DNA of 64,000 nt from Limnohabitans sp. Jir72 (GCF_003063575.1 NZ_NESC01000003.1:62001-126000); one strand, 5' to 3'; counted from the stretch's first letter, positions 1-9,101 are shown. Made by a program: numbers and translations. Notes: generated by a model not told the origin, from the letters alone.

Positions 1-72
1 CGCGACGAGCAGCAAGCCTTCAAGGCAGGTCGGGTGCCGCAAAAGCCGTACGTCTACCAAACTCTGGCCTGA
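1..72 (+). CDS. 3' end of a small protein, probably DUF3460 family (partial)
   Basis: An open frame enters from the left edge and stops with TGA at 70-72. The last residues read ...ARVPQKPYVYQTLA in style (here GRVPQKPYVYQTLA). That QKPYVYQ tail is what I recall from the short DUF3460 proteins that lie just upstream of scpA in Comamonadaceae. Only 23 codons are visible, so the family call rests on the tail and on position. The function of DUF3460 is not known to me. Confidence 0.45.
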   Translation, partial: RDEQQAFKAGRVPQKPYVYQTLA

Positions 73-106
73 TGACGCAACCACAGGCGCTTGAGCCCGT
101 GGCACT

Positions 107-973
107 TTGACATCGACACCCGTGAGCGCCGAAATCAACGAACTTCCTCAACCCTTGGACAGCACGACTGCGCCCATGCCGCAGGTGGTGGACCAAGTGG
201 CCTTGGCCCGCCTGTATGGTGAGCCCTTGTTTTCGATGCCCACAGACCTGTACATCCCCCCGGATGCACTGGAGGTGTTTCTGGAGGCCTTTGAGGGCCC
301 GCTGGACTTGCTGCTGTATTTGATCCGCAAGCAGAACTTCAACATCCTCGACATCCCCATGGCGGGCGTGACACGCCAATATTTGAACTATGTCGATGAA
401 ATCCGCCAGCACAACCTGGAGCTGGCTGCCGAATACCTGCTGATGGCGGCCATGCTGATCGAGATCAAATCGCGCATGCTGCTGCCCCCTAAGAAAGTGG
501 CCGAAGGCGAAGAAGCCGAAGACCCACGTGCCGAACTGGTGCGCCGCCTGCTCGAATACGAGCAGATGAAACTGGCCTCCATGCAGCTCAATGCCATCCC
601 GCAATACGGGCGTGACTTCATCAAGGCCGAGGTCTACATCGAGCAAAGCCTGCAGCCACGCTTTCCAGATGTCAGCCTGAACGAATTGCAATCGGCCTGG
701 CGCGACATCATCCAACGCGCCAAGCTGGTCCAGCACCACAAGATCAGCCGCGAAGAACTCAGCGTGCGTGAACACATGAGCATGGTGCTCAAGCACCTGC
801 AAGGCCGCAAGTTCGTGGAGTTTGAAAACCTGTTCGACCCCACCTTGGGCGTGCCCGTGCTGGTGGTGACCTTCATCGCCTTGCTGGAACTGGCCAAGGA
901 AACCTTGATCGAGATCACCCAAGCCGAGGCTTTTGCACCGATCTACGTGCGGCTGGCTTACACACCCAACTGA
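107..973 (+). CDS. scpA: Segregation and condensation protein A (kleisin)
   Basis: ScpA is the kleisin subunit of the bacterial Smc-ScpAB condensin. It bridges Smc heads and ScpB and acts in chromosome compaction and segregation in the cytoplasm. The recognisable family core begins near residue 55 with FEGPLDLLLYLIRKQNFNIL, followed by a helix rich in leucine and arginine (LELAAEYLLMAAMLIEIKSR), and it ends in a winged-helix-like C terminus. The start is uncertain. TTG at 107 gives 288 residues, GTG at 122 and ATG at 176 are alternatives, and none has a clear ribosome binding site. The first ~50 residues are poorly conserved, so ATG 176 is plausible. An ATG at 72 overlaps the upstream stop but is out of frame and ends at 110. 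Confidence 0.9.
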   Translation: MTSTPVSAEINELPQPLDSTTAPMPQVVDQVALARLYGEPLFSMPTDLYIPPDALEVFLEAFEGPLDLLLYLIRKQNFNILDIPMAGVTRQYLNYVDEIRQHNLELAAEYLLMAAMLIEIKSRMLLPPKKVAEGEEAEDPRAELVRRLLEYEQMKLASMQLNAIPQYGRDFIKAEVYIEQSLQPRFPDVSLNELQSAWRDIIQRAKLVQHHKISREELSVREHMSMVLKHLQGRKFVEFENLFDPTLGVPVLVVTFIALLELAKETLIEITQAEAFAPIYVRLAYTPN

Positions 974-980
974 GGCGGGC

Positions 981-1979
981 TCAGACCGATTCGCCGCGTG
1001 GGCCGCGGCCCATCAGCACTTGCACGGCTTCGCGGGCTTGCAGGCGGCCGTCCAGCAAAGCCACCACCGCTTCGGTGATCGGCATGTCCACACCCAAGCT
1101 TTGCGCCCGTTGCCAGACGGTGCGGGCGCTGTAAACGCCTTCGGCCACATGACCCAGCGAGGCCACGGCCTGCTCCAGGCTCAGGCCCTGGGCCAACAAG
1201 AGACCCACTTTGCGGTTGCGGCTCAAATCGCCCGTGGCGGTCAGCACCAAGTCACCCAGACCCGACAAACCCATGAAAGTCTCGGCCTTGGCACCCAGGG
1301 TCAGGCCCAGACGGGTCATCTCGGCCAGGCCGCGTGTGATGAGGGCGGCACGGGCGTTCAAACCCAGGTCCAGGCCATCGCACAGGCCAGTGGCAATCGC
1401 CAGCACGTTTTTGACGGCTCCGCCCACTTCCACGCCCACGATGTCGTCGTTGGCATACACCCGCAGAGCCGAGCCATGGAAGGCTTGCACCAGCGCATCA
1501 CGCACAGCGGCATGGCTGCTGGCGGCGACCAGGGCGGTGGGCTGGCTGCGCGCCACCTCCAGAGCAAAGCTCGGACCGCTCAAGGCACCGGCTTGCAAAT
1601 GGGGGGCTATTTGGGCTTGCACCTCGTGCGGCATGAGGCCGCTGCCGGACTCAAAGCCTTTGCACAGCCAAGCCACAGGACCGGGCACAGCATGCAAGGC
1701 CTGCAAGGTGCCGCGCAGGCCCGACATGGGCGTGGCGACAATGAAAAGGTCTTGTGCCTGGGCCTGCGCCACCAGCGGCGCCAAAGGGCCACTGAGGATG
1801 TTCAGGCTGGATGGCAAGTCCACGCCCGGCAGGTACCGGGCGTTTTGGCCCTGATCACGCAGGGCTGCGGCTTGCGCCTCATCGCGGGCATGCAGCCGCA
1901 CCTCGTGGCCAGGGATGCGGCAAGCCGCCATCGCAATGGCGGTGCCCCAGGCGCCTGCGCCAATGACCGTGATGCGCAT
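981..1979 (-). CDS. gpsA: NAD(P)-dependent glycerol-3-phosphate dehydrogenase
   Basis: GpsA reduces dihydroxyacetone phosphate to sn-glycerol 3-phosphate, the backbone precursor of phospholipids, in the cytoplasm. The N terminus carries the Rossmann motif [10 protein letters not shown] (residues 7-16). The family signatures [16 protein letters not shown] and [13 protein letters not shown] follow, the last holding the catalytic lysine. Its 332 residues match the usual length. It is the last gene of a leftward run: rhodanese, grxC, secB, gpsA. Only 18 bases separate it from secB, so co-transcription is likely. Confidence 0.96.
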   Translation of the reverse strand: MRITVIGAGAWGTAIAMAACRIPGHEVRLHARDEAQAAALRDQGQNARYLPGVDLPSSLNILSGPLAPLVAQAQAQDLFIVATPMSGLRGTLQALHAVPGPVAWLCKGFESGSGLMPHEVQAQIAPHLQAGALSGPSFALEVARSQPTALVAASSHAAVRDALVQAFHGSALRVYANDDIVGVEVGGAVKNVLAIATGLCDGLDLGLNARAALITRGLAEMTRLGLTLGAKAETFMGLSGLGDLVLTATGDLSRNRKVGLLLAQGLSLEQAVASLGHVAEGVYSARTVWQRAQSLGVDMPITEAVVALLDGRLQAREAVQVLMGRGPRGESV

Positions 1980-1997
1980 CCGCCAATGCCCTGCAGA

Positions 1998-2459
1998 TTA
2001 CTGCTGGGTCGCAGCGGCTTGGGCTTGCTGCTGCTCGTACATGGCCTGGAAATTGATCTCGGCCAGGTGCACAGGTGGGAAGCCCGCACGGGTGATCAGG
2101 TCCGCCACGTTGCCGCGCAAGTAGGGGTACACGATCTGAGGGCAAGCGATGCCCATGATGGCGCCCATCTGGTCTTCGGGCACGTTGCGGATTTCAAAGA
2201 TGCCGCCTTGCTTGCACTCGGCCAGGAACACGGTCTTGTCGGCAATCTTGGTGTGCACGGTGGCGGTCACGCACACTTCAAACACGCCATCGGCCACGGG
2301 TGTGGCTTCCACGCCCAACTGAATGTCCACGCTGGGTTGTTGCTGTTCGATCAAGATGGCGGGCGAATTGGGTTGCTCCAGCGAAGCTTCCTTCAGGTAC
2401 ACGCGTTGGATCTGGAAAACAGGCTCTTGGGCTTCAGTGGTGTTGGTGATGTCGGTCAT
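1998..2459 (-). CDS. secB: Protein-export chaperone SecB
   Basis: SecB is a tetrameric cytoplasmic chaperone that keeps preproteins unfolded and hands them to SecA. The sequence has the family pattern [19 protein letters not shown] at the N terminus and [19 protein letters not shown] toward the C terminus, which is the SecA-contact face. The ATG at 2459 gives 153 residues, close to the 155 of E. coli, and an AGGGAGC sequence precedes it. The frame stays open further upstream, but the extra residues do not resemble SecB. Its partner secA is at 58-61 kb in this window. Confidence 0.96.
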   Translation of the reverse strand: MTDITNTTEAQEPVFQIQRVYLKEASLEQPNSPAILIEQQQPSVDIQLGVEATPVADGVFEVCVTATVHTKIADKTVFLAECKQGGIFEIRNVPEDQMGAIMGIACPQIVYPYLRGNVADLITRAGFPPVHLAEINFQAMYEQQQAQAAATQQ

Positions 2460-2582
2460 GGTGGCTCCCTTGATGAAAAATAGAGCAGACCAAGAGGGAC
2501 TGCCCAAAATGAGACAGCGGAATTATCCGCGATCGGCAGACCCTCTTTTTTGAGGAGCCCGCCTGTGAAAACCCCTAGGGTT

Positions 2583-2843
2583 TCAGGCGCCTTGCAGCAA
2601 AGGCACCAGTCCACCCTTGGCGTCCAGCGCCATCAGGTCGTCGCAGCCACCCACATGGGTGTCGCCCACATAAATTTGCGGCACCGTGCGGCGGCCGGTG
2701 GTTTGCATCATGTGATCACGCTGGGCAGGGTCCAGGTCGATGCGGATTTCTTCGATCTGCTCGACCCCCTTGGCCTTGAGCACCTGTTTGGCGCGAATGC
2801 AGTAGGGGCAAACAGCGGTGGTGTACATCTTGACGGCTTGCAT
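2583..2843 (-). CDS. grxC: Glutaredoxin 3 (GrxC)
   Basis: This is a small dithiol oxidoreductase that reduces disulfides and glutathionylated proteins using glutathione. The redox motif CPYC is at residues 12-15, with the cis-proline segment TVPQIYVG and the GG-C-DDL glutathione-binding turn near residues 65-70. Starting at the ATG at 2843 (MQAVKMYT) gives 86 residues, typical for GrxC. An open frame continues upstream but overlaps the rhodanese gene and is not conserved in style. It sits 11 bases downstream of the rhodanese gene and upstream of secB, a common order in Burkholderiales. Confidence 0.94.
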   Translation of the reverse strand: MQAVKMYTTAVCPYCIRAKQVLKAKGVEQIEEIRIDLDPAQRDHMMQTTGRRTVPQIYVGDTHVGGCDDLMALDAKGGLVPLLQGA

Positions 2844-2854
2844 CAGAAACTCCT

Positions 2855-3256
2855 TCAGGCTTTTTCGACAGGCATGTTGGCCGCTTGCCAGGCCTTGAGG
2901 CCACCGGCGAGCGACTGCGCGTTGTCGTAACCGAGCTTTTGCGCTGTGGCAGCGGCGCGGGCCGAGCGGGCACCCACTTGGCAAACCATCACCACGGGGG
3001 TGGCTTTGTTCTTGACCACTTGGGCCAACTTGGCTTCCAAGTCACCCAAAGGCAAGTTTTTGGCCCCGATCACATGGCCTTGGGCAAATTCGCCGGGCTC
3101 GCACACATCGATGACCACAGCTTTTTCACGGTTCATCAGCTGCACCATGTCTTGCGGGCTCAGGCCAGAGCCTTTGCCCAGCACGGGCACGATCAAGGCC
3201 ACACCAGAGGCCAGGGCCACGGCGATCAACATCCAGTTATCGAGGAGAAATTTCAC
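2855..3256 (-). CDS. Membrane-anchored rhodanese-like protein
   Basis: A single rhodanese domain follows one N-terminal membrane segment (about residues 5-26, WMLIAVALASGVALIVPVL). The active-site loop is CQVGARS with the sulfur-carrying cysteine at residue 92, preceded by the DVCEPGEFAQGHVIGAKNLP motif. Rhodaneses of this kind transfer sulfane sulfur; the acceptor is unknown. It is the first gene of the leftward grxC-secB-gpsA run. The likely promoter lies in the 114-base gap shared with the divergent gpmA. Confidence 0.88.
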   Translation of the reverse strand: MKFLLDNWMLIAVALASGVALIVPVLGKGSGLSPQDMVQLMNREKAVVIDVCEPGEFAQGHVIGAKNLPLGDLEAKLAQVVKNKATPVVMVCQVGARSARAAATAQKLGYDNAQSLAGGLKAWQAANMPVEKA

Positions 3257-3370
3257 GAAATAAACCTTTGTAAGGCATCCAAAACACCGGCCCGTCAGCG
3301 GGCCGCCAAGCCTCGATTCTAAAATGGCGGCCTTGTCCCTTGTTTTTCACAGCCTCTGCTGCCACTCACC

Positions 3371-4108
3371 ATGTACAAACTTGTCTTGATCCGCCACGGC
3401 GAATCCACCTGGAACCTCGAAAACCGCTTCACCGGCTGGACCGATGTGGACCTGACCCCCACTGGCGTGAGCCAGGCCATGTCGGCCGGCAAGCTGCTCA
3501 AGGCCGAAGGCTGGGATTTCGACCTGTGCTACACCTCCGTGCTCAAGCGCGCCATCCGCACCCTGTGGCTGACCTTGGACGAAATGGACCGCACCTGGCT
3601 GCCCGTGGTCAAGGACTACCGCTTGAACGAGCGCCACTACGGCGGCCTGCAAGGCCTGAACAAAGCCGACATGGCCAAGCAGTACGGCGACGAGCAGGTC
3701 TTGGTCTGGCGCCGCAGCTACGACACGCCGCCACCGGCACTGGAAGACACCGACCCCCGCAGCGAGCGCAGCGACCGCCGCTACCCCAATGCCGACGCAG
3801 TGCCTTTGACCGAGTGCCTCAAAGACACCGTGGCGCGCGTGCTGCCCGCCTGGAACGACAGCATCGCCCCGAGCATCAAAGCGGGCAAGCGCGTACTGAT
3901 CGCAGCGCACGGCAACTCGATCCGCGCTTTGATCAAGTACCTGGACGGCATTTCCGACAGCGACATCGTGGGCCTGAACATCCCCAACGGCATCCCTCTG
4001 GTGTACGAGCTGGACGAGAACCTCAAACCCATCCGCCACTACTACCTGGGCGATGCCGCCGCAGCAGCGGCAGCAGCAGCGGCTGTGGGCAACCAAGGCA
4101 AGGCCTGA
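3371..4108 (+). CDS. gpmA: 2,3-bisphosphoglycerate-dependent phosphoglycerate mutase
   Basis: GpmA interconverts 3- and 2-phosphoglycerate in glycolysis and gluconeogenesis. The phosphohistidine motif RHGES is at residues 8-12 (His9). The Arg/Glu active-site segment [14 protein letters not shown] and the second catalytic histidine in [10 protein letters not shown] (near residue 180) are present. The length of 245 residues is normal. The C-terminal tail contains ten consecutive alanines (DAAAAA...VGNQGKA); relatives also have an alanine-rich tail, so this looks like a mild expansion of a flexible end rather than damage. Confidence 0.96.
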   Translation: MYKLVLIRHGESTWNLENRFTGWTDVDLTPTGVSQAMSAGKLLKAEGWDFDLCYTSVLKRAIRTLWLTLDEMDRTWLPVVKDYRLNERHYGGLQGLNKADMAKQYGDEQVLVWRRSYDTPPPALEDTDPRSERSDRRYPNADAVPLTECLKDTVARVLPAWNDSIAPSIKAGKRVLIAAHGNSIRALIKYLDGISDSDIVGLNIPNGIPLVYELDENLKPIRHYYLGDAAAAAAAAAAVGNQGKA

Positions 4109-4232
4109 GTCACACGGGGTGACTCTGGACCGTCGCCTTGGATCTTTACCTGAAATTACAGGCCTACCCCTGCAGGGGTTGGGCCTGCGGTGTATATTGA
4201 CCCGAATCTCCTACAGGGAACAGACAAGCAAT

Positions 4233-5687
4233 ATGGGACAAAAACTCAAGATCATCGGTTGGCTCAGCGTGGGTGCGTTGGCGGGTGCACTGACCACCGT
4301 GTCGCTGCAAACCGTGGCGCGCGGCAACATGGCGCCATTGCCGCTCGAAGAGTTGCAACAACTGGCCGCCGTTTTTGGCATGGTCAAAAGCGACTACGTT
4401 GAGCCGGTCGACGAGAAAAAGCTCATCACCGAAGCCATCTCCGGCATGGTCGCGAGTCTGGACCCTCATTCCCAATACTTTGACAAAAAAAGCTTCAAGG
4501 AATTTTCCGAAGGCACCTCCGGCAAGTTCGTCGGCGTGGGCATTGAGATCAGCCAAGAAGACGGCCTGATCAAGATCGTCTCGCCCATAGAAGGGTCGCC
4601 TGCGGACCGCGCAGGCCTCAAAACCAATGACCTGATCACCAAGATTGACAGCACCGCTGTCAAAGGCCTGTCGCTGAACGACGCCGTCAAGCGCATGCGT
4701 GGTGAACCCAACACCAAAGTGGTTTTGACCGTCTTCCGCAAGGAAGACAGCCGCACCTTCCCGGTGACCATCGTTCGTGAAGAAATCAAGACGCAATCGG
4801 TCAAGGCCAAGCTCGTTGAGCCCGACTACGGTTGGGTGCGCGTGTCCCAATTCCAGGAGCGCACCGTGGAAGACTTTGCCCGCAAGGTCGAGGACATGGT
4901 CAAGCAATCTCCCCAACTCAAAGGCTTGGTGCTGGACCTGCGCAACGACCCCGGTGGCCTGCTCGACGCTGCCGTGGCTTTGTCGGCCGCGTTCCTGCCT
5001 GAGAACGTCACCGTGGTGACCACCAACGGCCAACTCGAAGAAAGCAAATTCACCTACAAGGCTTCGCCTCAGTTTTGGCGTCGCAACGCAAGCAATGACC
5101 CGATCCAACGCTTGACACAAGCCACAGGCGGCGTGCTCAAGAATGTGCCTCTGGTGGTGTTGGTCAACGAAGGCTCTGCTTCGGCCAGCGAAATCGTCGC
5201 CGGTGCCCTGCAAGACTACAAACGCGGCACCTTGATGGGCAGCCAGACCTTTGGCAAGGGCTCGGTGCAGACGGTGCGCCAACTGGGCCCTGACACGGCG
5301 CTCAAGATCACCACCGCCCGCTACTACACGCCCAATGGCCGCGCCATCCAGGCCAAAGGCATCGTGCCGGAAGTGATGCTGGATGAGACCGAAAACGGCA
5401 ACCTGTTTGCCGCCTTGCGCACCCGCGAAGCCGATCTGCAAAAACACCTGTCCAACGGCAAAGGCAAAGAAGACGAAAAGCTGGACCCCGAGCGTGAAAA
5501 AGCACGCGAAGAGGCCCTGAAAAAACTCGAAGAAGATGCCAAAAAATCACCGGCTGAGCGCCGCCTTCCCGAATTTGGCTCGGACAAAGATTTCCAGCTC
5601 CAACAGGCTCTGAACCAGCTCAAGGGCTTGCCCGTTAAAGCCAGCACCACATTGGCAGAGCGAAAAGTCGAGAAGAAAGAAAACTGA
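4233..5687 (+). CDS. ctpA: Carboxyl-terminal processing protease (S41 family)
   Basis: This is a periplasmic serine protease of the Tsp/CtpA family that trims C termini of envelope proteins. An N-terminal signal or anchor segment (about residues 5-28) is followed by a PDZ domain (about 85-170, with GVGIEI and the SPADRAGLKTND turn). The S41 catalytic core follows: LDLRNDPGG, then GSASASEIVAGAL holding the serine near residue 317 and FGKGSVQT holding the lysine near 342. The tail is rich in lysine and glutamate. The ATG at 4233 begins MGQKLKI; an upstream in-frame ATG at 4053 lies inside gpmA and is rejected. moeB follows after 5 bases, so the two are probably co-transcribed. Confidence 0.93.
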   Translation: MGQKLKIIGWLSVGALAGALTTVSLQTVARGNMAPLPLEELQQLAAVFGMVKSDYVEPVDEKKLITEAISGMVASLDPHSQYFDKKSFKEFSEGTSGKFVGVGIEISQEDGLIKIVSPIEGSPADRAGLKTNDLITKIDSTAVKGLSLNDAVKRMRGEPNTKVVLTVFRKEDSRTFPVTIVREEIKTQSVKAKLVEPDYGWVRVSQFQERTVEDFARKVEDMVKQSPQLKGLVLDLRNDPGGLLDAAVALSAAFLPENVTVVTTNGQLEESKFTYKASPQFWRRNASNDPIQRLTQATGGVLKNVPLVVLVNEGSASASEIVAGALQDYKRGTLMGSQTFGKGSVQTVRQLGPDTALKITTARYYTPNGRAIQAKGIVPEVMLDETENGNLFAALRTREADLQKHLSNGKGKEDEKLDPEREKAREEALKKLEEDAKKSPAERRLPEFGSDKDFQLQQALNQLKGLPVKASTTLAERKVEKKEN

Positions 5688-5692
5688 TCGCG

Positions 5693-6448
5693 ATGGATGA
5701 CGCCCAGCTGCTGCGTTACTCGCGGCACATCCTGCTCAATGAACTGGGCATAGACGGCCAGGAAAAACTGCTGGCCTCGCACGCCCTGATCATTGGCGCA
5801 GGCGGCCTCGGGTCCCCGGTTAGCCTGTACCTGGGCAGTGCAGGTGTGGGCCACATCACCGTGATCGACCATGACCAGGTGGACGCCACCAACTTGCAGC
5901 GCCAGATCGCCCACACCCTCGACCGCGTTGGCCAATACAAGGCCGACTCCGTGCGCACGGCGATTGCCCAGATCAATCCCGATGTGCAAGTCCGACCCAT
6001 CACACAACGCGCCAATGCCGCCTTGCTGGACACGCTGGTGGCACAAGCCGATGTGGTGATCGATTGCTGCGACAACTTTGAAACCCGCCACGCCGTCAAC
6101 CTCGCTTGCGTGCAACACGGCAAACCGCTGGTGTCGGGCGCGGCCATCCGCATGGACGGCCAAGTCTCGGTGTTTGACAGCACCCGCCCCGAGGCACCTT
6201 GTTATGCCTGCATCTTCCCGCCCGACCAAGCGCCAGAAGAAACCCGCTGCGCCACGATGGGGGTGTTCGCGCCGCTGGTGGGCATCATCGGCAGCGTGCA
6301 AGCGGCCGAAGCGCTCAAAATCTTGAGCGGCATGGGCAGCCATATGGCTGGGCGCCTGTTGATGCTGGACGGCCGGGACCTGTCCTGGACCGACATCCGC
6401 ATGGGCCGCAACGAGCAGTGCCCGGTCTGCGCAGCGCACCGGGCATAA
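5693..6448 (+). CDS. moeB: HesA/MoeB/ThiF family adenylyltransferase
   Basis: This E1-like enzyme adenylates the C-terminal glycine of a ubiquitin-like sulfur carrier (MoaD or ThiS) in molybdopterin or thiamine synthesis. The nucleotide-binding loop GAGGLGSP is at residues 35-42. The adenylation motifs DHDQVDATNLQRQ and VIDCCDNFETR follow. Two structural zinc pairs are visible: CYAC at 170-173 and CPVC at 243-246. At 251 residues it lacks the C-terminal rhodanese domain found in MOCS3-type proteins. MoeB and ThiF cannot be separated from sequence alone, but MoeB is the usual call for this ctpA-linked gene. Confidence 0.85.
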   Translation: MDDAQLLRYSRHILLNELGIDGQEKLLASHALIIGAGGLGSPVSLYLGSAGVGHITVIDHDQVDATNLQRQIAHTLDRVGQYKADSVRTAIAQINPDVQVRPITQRANAALLDTLVAQADVVIDCCDNFETRHAVNLACVQHGKPLVSGAAIRMDGQVSVFDSTRPEAPCYACIFPPDQAPEETRCATMGVFAPLVGIIGSVQAAEALKILSGMGSHMAGRLLMLDGRDLSWTDIRMGRNEQCPVCAAHRA

Positions 6449-6520
6449 ACCCTCTCGATCGCGACGCTTGGCTCGTGGTGACGTCCAGGCCTTGTCTCAA
6501 CAAGGTGCTGTTTTCATTTT

Positions 6521-7018
6521 TCAGTTGACGTGGCAAGTGCCATGGAACTTTCGAAACACGGGCGGTGCCATCGCGGCGTCGGCTGCGCCGAACAAGCCTC
6601 GTCTGTCTTTTTGGGCGAGCTTTTGCAACTTGGCATAAGGCCCGGCCCCCACCCGGTAGCGGTAAGCCCAGGCCATGCCACTGCGCACCATCTCGGCCCC
6701 CAGATCCACCCCGTCCACGCGCACTTGCGCCACCTGGCGTCCATAGTGGTCTTGCCCGAATGCTTGCACTTGCACGGTTTTGCGCAGGGCCAGGCGAACC
6801 ATGGCGTCGCGTGATGCTTCCCCGCCGGGCTGACAGGTCTCGGGTGCGTCGATGCCATCGATGCGCACGGTGACGGGCTCCTTGTGGCCTTGTGGCACCA
6901 AGAGCAAGGTGTCGCCATCCATGACCCAACTCACCCAGGCCGTCCAAGGCGCTTCCTGCGCCCAAAGGTGCCAGGGCCAGACCAGGCACAGCAGGCCCAC
7001 CCCATGCCAGCGCTTCAC
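6521..7018 (-). CDS. Secreted thermonuclease-like protein (SNase fold)
   Basis: The N terminus (MKRWHGVGLLCLVWPWHLWAQ) reads as a Sec signal peptide, so the product should be periplasmic or secreted. The SNase fold motifs are in order: VMDGDTL with the calcium aspartate, RIDGIDAPE with arginine and glutamate, YGRQVAQV, and GMAWAYRY. These match calcium-dependent nucleases that cut DNA and RNA. At 165 residues the length fits. Its ATG overlaps the stop of the broken MarR gene by 4 bases, so both lie on one transcript. Confidence 0.85.
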   Translation of the reverse strand: MKRWHGVGLLCLVWPWHLWAQEAPWTAWVSWVMDGDTLLLVPQGHKEPVTVRIDGIDAPETCQPGGEASRDAMVRLALRKTVQVQAFGQDHYGRQVAQVRVDGVDLGAEMVRSGMAWAYRYRVGAGPYAKLQKLAQKDRRGLFGAADAAMAPPVFRKFHGTCHVN

Positions 7019-7538
7019 ACCGCGTCCTTGCCGGATCGGCCACGGCGGCGATTGGCCTTGGGCAAAGCAGGGCTCAACTCGGTCAACAAGGCCAACGCAC
7101 GGGCTTGCAGGCGCTCCAGCGCCTCGTCAAACTGCTGCGCTTGCTCAGGCTTCAGGGCCATGAGGATCTGGCTGTTGATGGCCTGCACCTGCGGCATCAG
7201 CCGCTCGTACAACTGCCGCCCTTCAGGTGTCAGCCCCACGATGGCGCTGCGCCTGTCGTTGGCCGGGGTGGTGCGCAACACCAGTTTTTTTGAATCAAGC
7301 TGGTCAAGGCCCGCGATGTGCGCGCCCGGTCGCGGTGCATGCGCTCGGCCAGGACCGAGGGCGGCTGGTCATGGTGTTCGTACAGTTGGGCCACCACCGC
7401 CCATTCGCGCCGGGTGATGCCGTGACCGCCTTCGCACAAACGCACCACCATGCCGCCAGCCACTGCCGACAAGCGGCCCAGACGGTAAAGGAGAAGATCA
7501 TCGATCGAAGCCAGGCGTTGGGAGGGGGACAGCGGCAT
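7015..7538 (-). pseudogene. MarR-family regulator split by a single-base frameshift
   Basis: Two adjacent leftward frames together make one MarR repressor. The first, from ATG 7538, holds the dimerisation helix and winged helix (TRREWAVVAQLYEH, DRARTSRALTSLIQK). The second continues with the beta wing and C-terminal helices (LVLRTTPANDRRSAIVGLT, GRQLYERLMPQVQAIN). The break falls in a run of seven T on the plus strand at 7285-7291; one more base would restore LIQKKLVLRTTPAND. Candidate explanations are a real loss of function, slippage-based switching, or a sequencing error in the homopolymer. The thermonuclease gene follows with a 4-base overlap. Confidence 0.85.
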
Positions 7539-7558
7539 CAGGGTTTTCCGGGGGGACG

Positions 7559-7573
7559 ATTGATTAGATCAAT
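7559..7573. promoter_or_regulatory. Candidate MarR operator (ATTGAT-TAG-ATCAAT)
   Basis: A perfect 6-base inverted repeat with a 3-base spacer lies 20 bases upstream of the MarR start and 86 bases upstream of the divergent Bug remnant. MarR regulators commonly bind short AT-rich palindromes in the gap between their own gene and a divergent target, so this is a reasonable autoregulatory site. No binding has been shown. Confidence 0.5.
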
Positions 7574-7659
7574 TGTCGGTCATCACACTACATTGGCGTG
7601 TTCGAACGTGAATTCGCGCCAAACGCGGACCACACTCTCATTCACAGCCCAGAGACACC

Positions 7660-8073
7660 ATGCCCATCACGACCCGCATCGCACGCCACATCGGCCTGCT
7701 GACCGCACTGGCCCTGACCGTGCTGTCACCCCTCGTTCATGCACATGACAAACCGCCCCTCAAGATCTTGGTGGGCTTTCCGCCAGGCGGCTCGGCCGAT
7801 GTGATGGCGCGCCTGGTGGCCGATGCGCTGCGCGACGACTTCAGCCCCATCTCGCAGATTGCACGTTTTCAGTTCGGCGTGGTGGCGGGCCCCGCTTCTG
7901 GCGTGAAAAACGTGGGCGAGATGATCGCCAAAGCCAACCCCGGTGCCAACAGTTACGGCACGCCTGGCGCAGGCACCCTGCCCCACTTCATGGGGGTGCT
8001 GATGGAACAGTCGACCGGTGTGCAACTGAACCACGTGCCCTTTCAAGGGGGTGCGCCCGCCAACAATGCCTGA
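7660..8073 (+). pseudogene. Decayed Bug/TctC-type solute-binding protein
   Basis: The frame starts like an intact Bug protein: a signal peptide (MPITTRIARHIGLLTALAL...) and the conserved KILVGFPPGGSADVMARL strand. It then jumps from VADALRDD straight to FSPISQIA, missing the ~65-residue stretch that normally carries the VVENKPGAGGNIG motif. It ends after HVPFQGGAPANNA, about 170 residues short of the usual C terminus. At 137 residues it cannot form both lobes. An intact Bug gene follows 49 bases later. This looks like the remnant of an older paralogue with an in-frame internal deletion and a lost 3' half. Confidence 0.85.
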
Positions 8074-8122
8074 GCCCCTTCACACCCACTCAACCATCTC
8101 TTGCTCAGCGCAAAAAATTGTC

Positions 8123-9097
8123 ATGAAACTCTTCCGCCAACCTTTGTGCGCCAGCCTGTGCCTGGCCCTCGCCGCCTGGACCGCCAGCACGGCTGCATGG
8201 GCACAAAGCTACCCCACCAAGCCCATCAAATTCATCACCAACTTCCCTGCTGGCGGCCCCGCCGACTACCTGGCCCGCAGCGTGGGTGAAGCCATCACCA
8301 CCCAATACAAGCAGCCCGTGGTCGTGGAGAACAAGCCCGGCGCGGGCGGCAACATCGGGGCCGACTTCGTCGCCAAAAGCCCCGCCGATGGTTACACCGT
8401 GCTGTTTGGCATCGACACCACCTTCACGGTCAACCCCTACATCTACAAGGGCATGGCCTTCAAGGCGGCGGACCTCAAACCCATCATGGTCATGGTGTCG
8501 TCGGGTTTGCTGGTGGGCGCGCATCCCAGCACCGGCTTCAAAACGCTCAAAGACCTGATCACCCAAGGCAAAGGCAAGGGCCTGAATTTCAGCAGTGCAG
8601 GCAGCGGCAGCCCCGGTCACCTGGCCGCTGAAATCTTCATGGACGCCGCGAACATCAAGATCCAGCATGTGCCCTACAAAGGCAACACACCGGCCGTGAC
8701 CGCTGTGCTGGCAGGTGAAGTCGATGCAGGCGTGCTGGCCACGCCCGGCATGCTGCCTTATGTGAAGACCGGCAAGGTCACTGCCCTGGCCGTGACCAGC
8801 CGCCAACGCTCGCGCGCGGCCGCCGACATCCCCACGGTGGCCGAATTGGGCCTGAAAGATCTGGAGCTGGAAGTGCTCTACATCGCCATGGTGCCGGCAG
8901 CCACGCCCGAGCCGGTGGTGCAGTTGCTGCAAAAATCTTTCACCGACGCCTTGAAACGCCCCGACACCCAGACCCAACTGGCCAGCATGGACCTGTTTTA
9001 TGAAGGCCTGACCGGCCCCGATGCGGTCAAGCGCCTGAGCGATCAATCCCAACGCTACGGCCGCGTGGTCAAATCCACCGGCATGAAAGTGGAATAA
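8123..9097 (+). CDS. Bug/TctC-family tripartite tricarboxylate transporter binding protein
   Basis: This is a periplasmic solute receptor that captures a carboxylated substrate and presents it to a TctAB-type permease. A signal peptide (about residues 1-28, ending AAWAQ) is followed by YPTKPIKFITNFPAGGPADY and the family-defining VVENKPGAGGNIGADFVAK, both forming the ligand pocket. HVPYKGNTPAVTAVLAGEVD and the IPTVAELGL strand lie in the C-terminal lobe. The 324 residues match the family. No permease is nearby, as is usual for expanded Bug families in Burkholderiales. The sulfatase gene follows after 4 bases, so the ligand may be a sulfate ester or a product of it. Confidence 0.9.
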   Translation: MKLFRQPLCASLCLALAAWTASTAAWAQSYPTKPIKFITNFPAGGPADYLARSVGEAITTQYKQPVVVENKPGAGGNIGADFVAKSPADGYTVLFGIDTTFTVNPYIYKGMAFKAADLKPIMVMVSSGLLVGAHPSTGFKTLKDLITQGKGKGLNFSSAGSGSPGHLAAEIFMDAANIKIQHVPYKGNTPAVTAVLAGEVDAGVLATPGMLPYVKTGKVTALAVTSRQRSRAAADIPTVAELGLKDLELEVLYIAMVPAATPEPVVQLLQKSFTDALKRPDTQTQLASMDLFYEGLTGPDAVKRLSDQSQRYGRVVKSTGMKVE

Positions 9098-9101
9098 GCC
9101 A

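Noticed and set aside
933-2483. 516-codon open frame on the plus strand opposite gpsA and secB
   Set aside because: It is the antisense shadow of two well-supported genes in GC-rich DNA and has His/Gln-rich, domain-free content.
3998-4108. Poly-alanine tail of gpmA as a repeat-expansion defect
   Set aside because: Related proteins also end in an alanine-rich tail; ten residues look like normal variation.
4053-4232. N-terminal extension of ctpA
   Set aside because: It overlaps the gpmA end and precedes the natural signal peptide start MGQKLKI at 4233.
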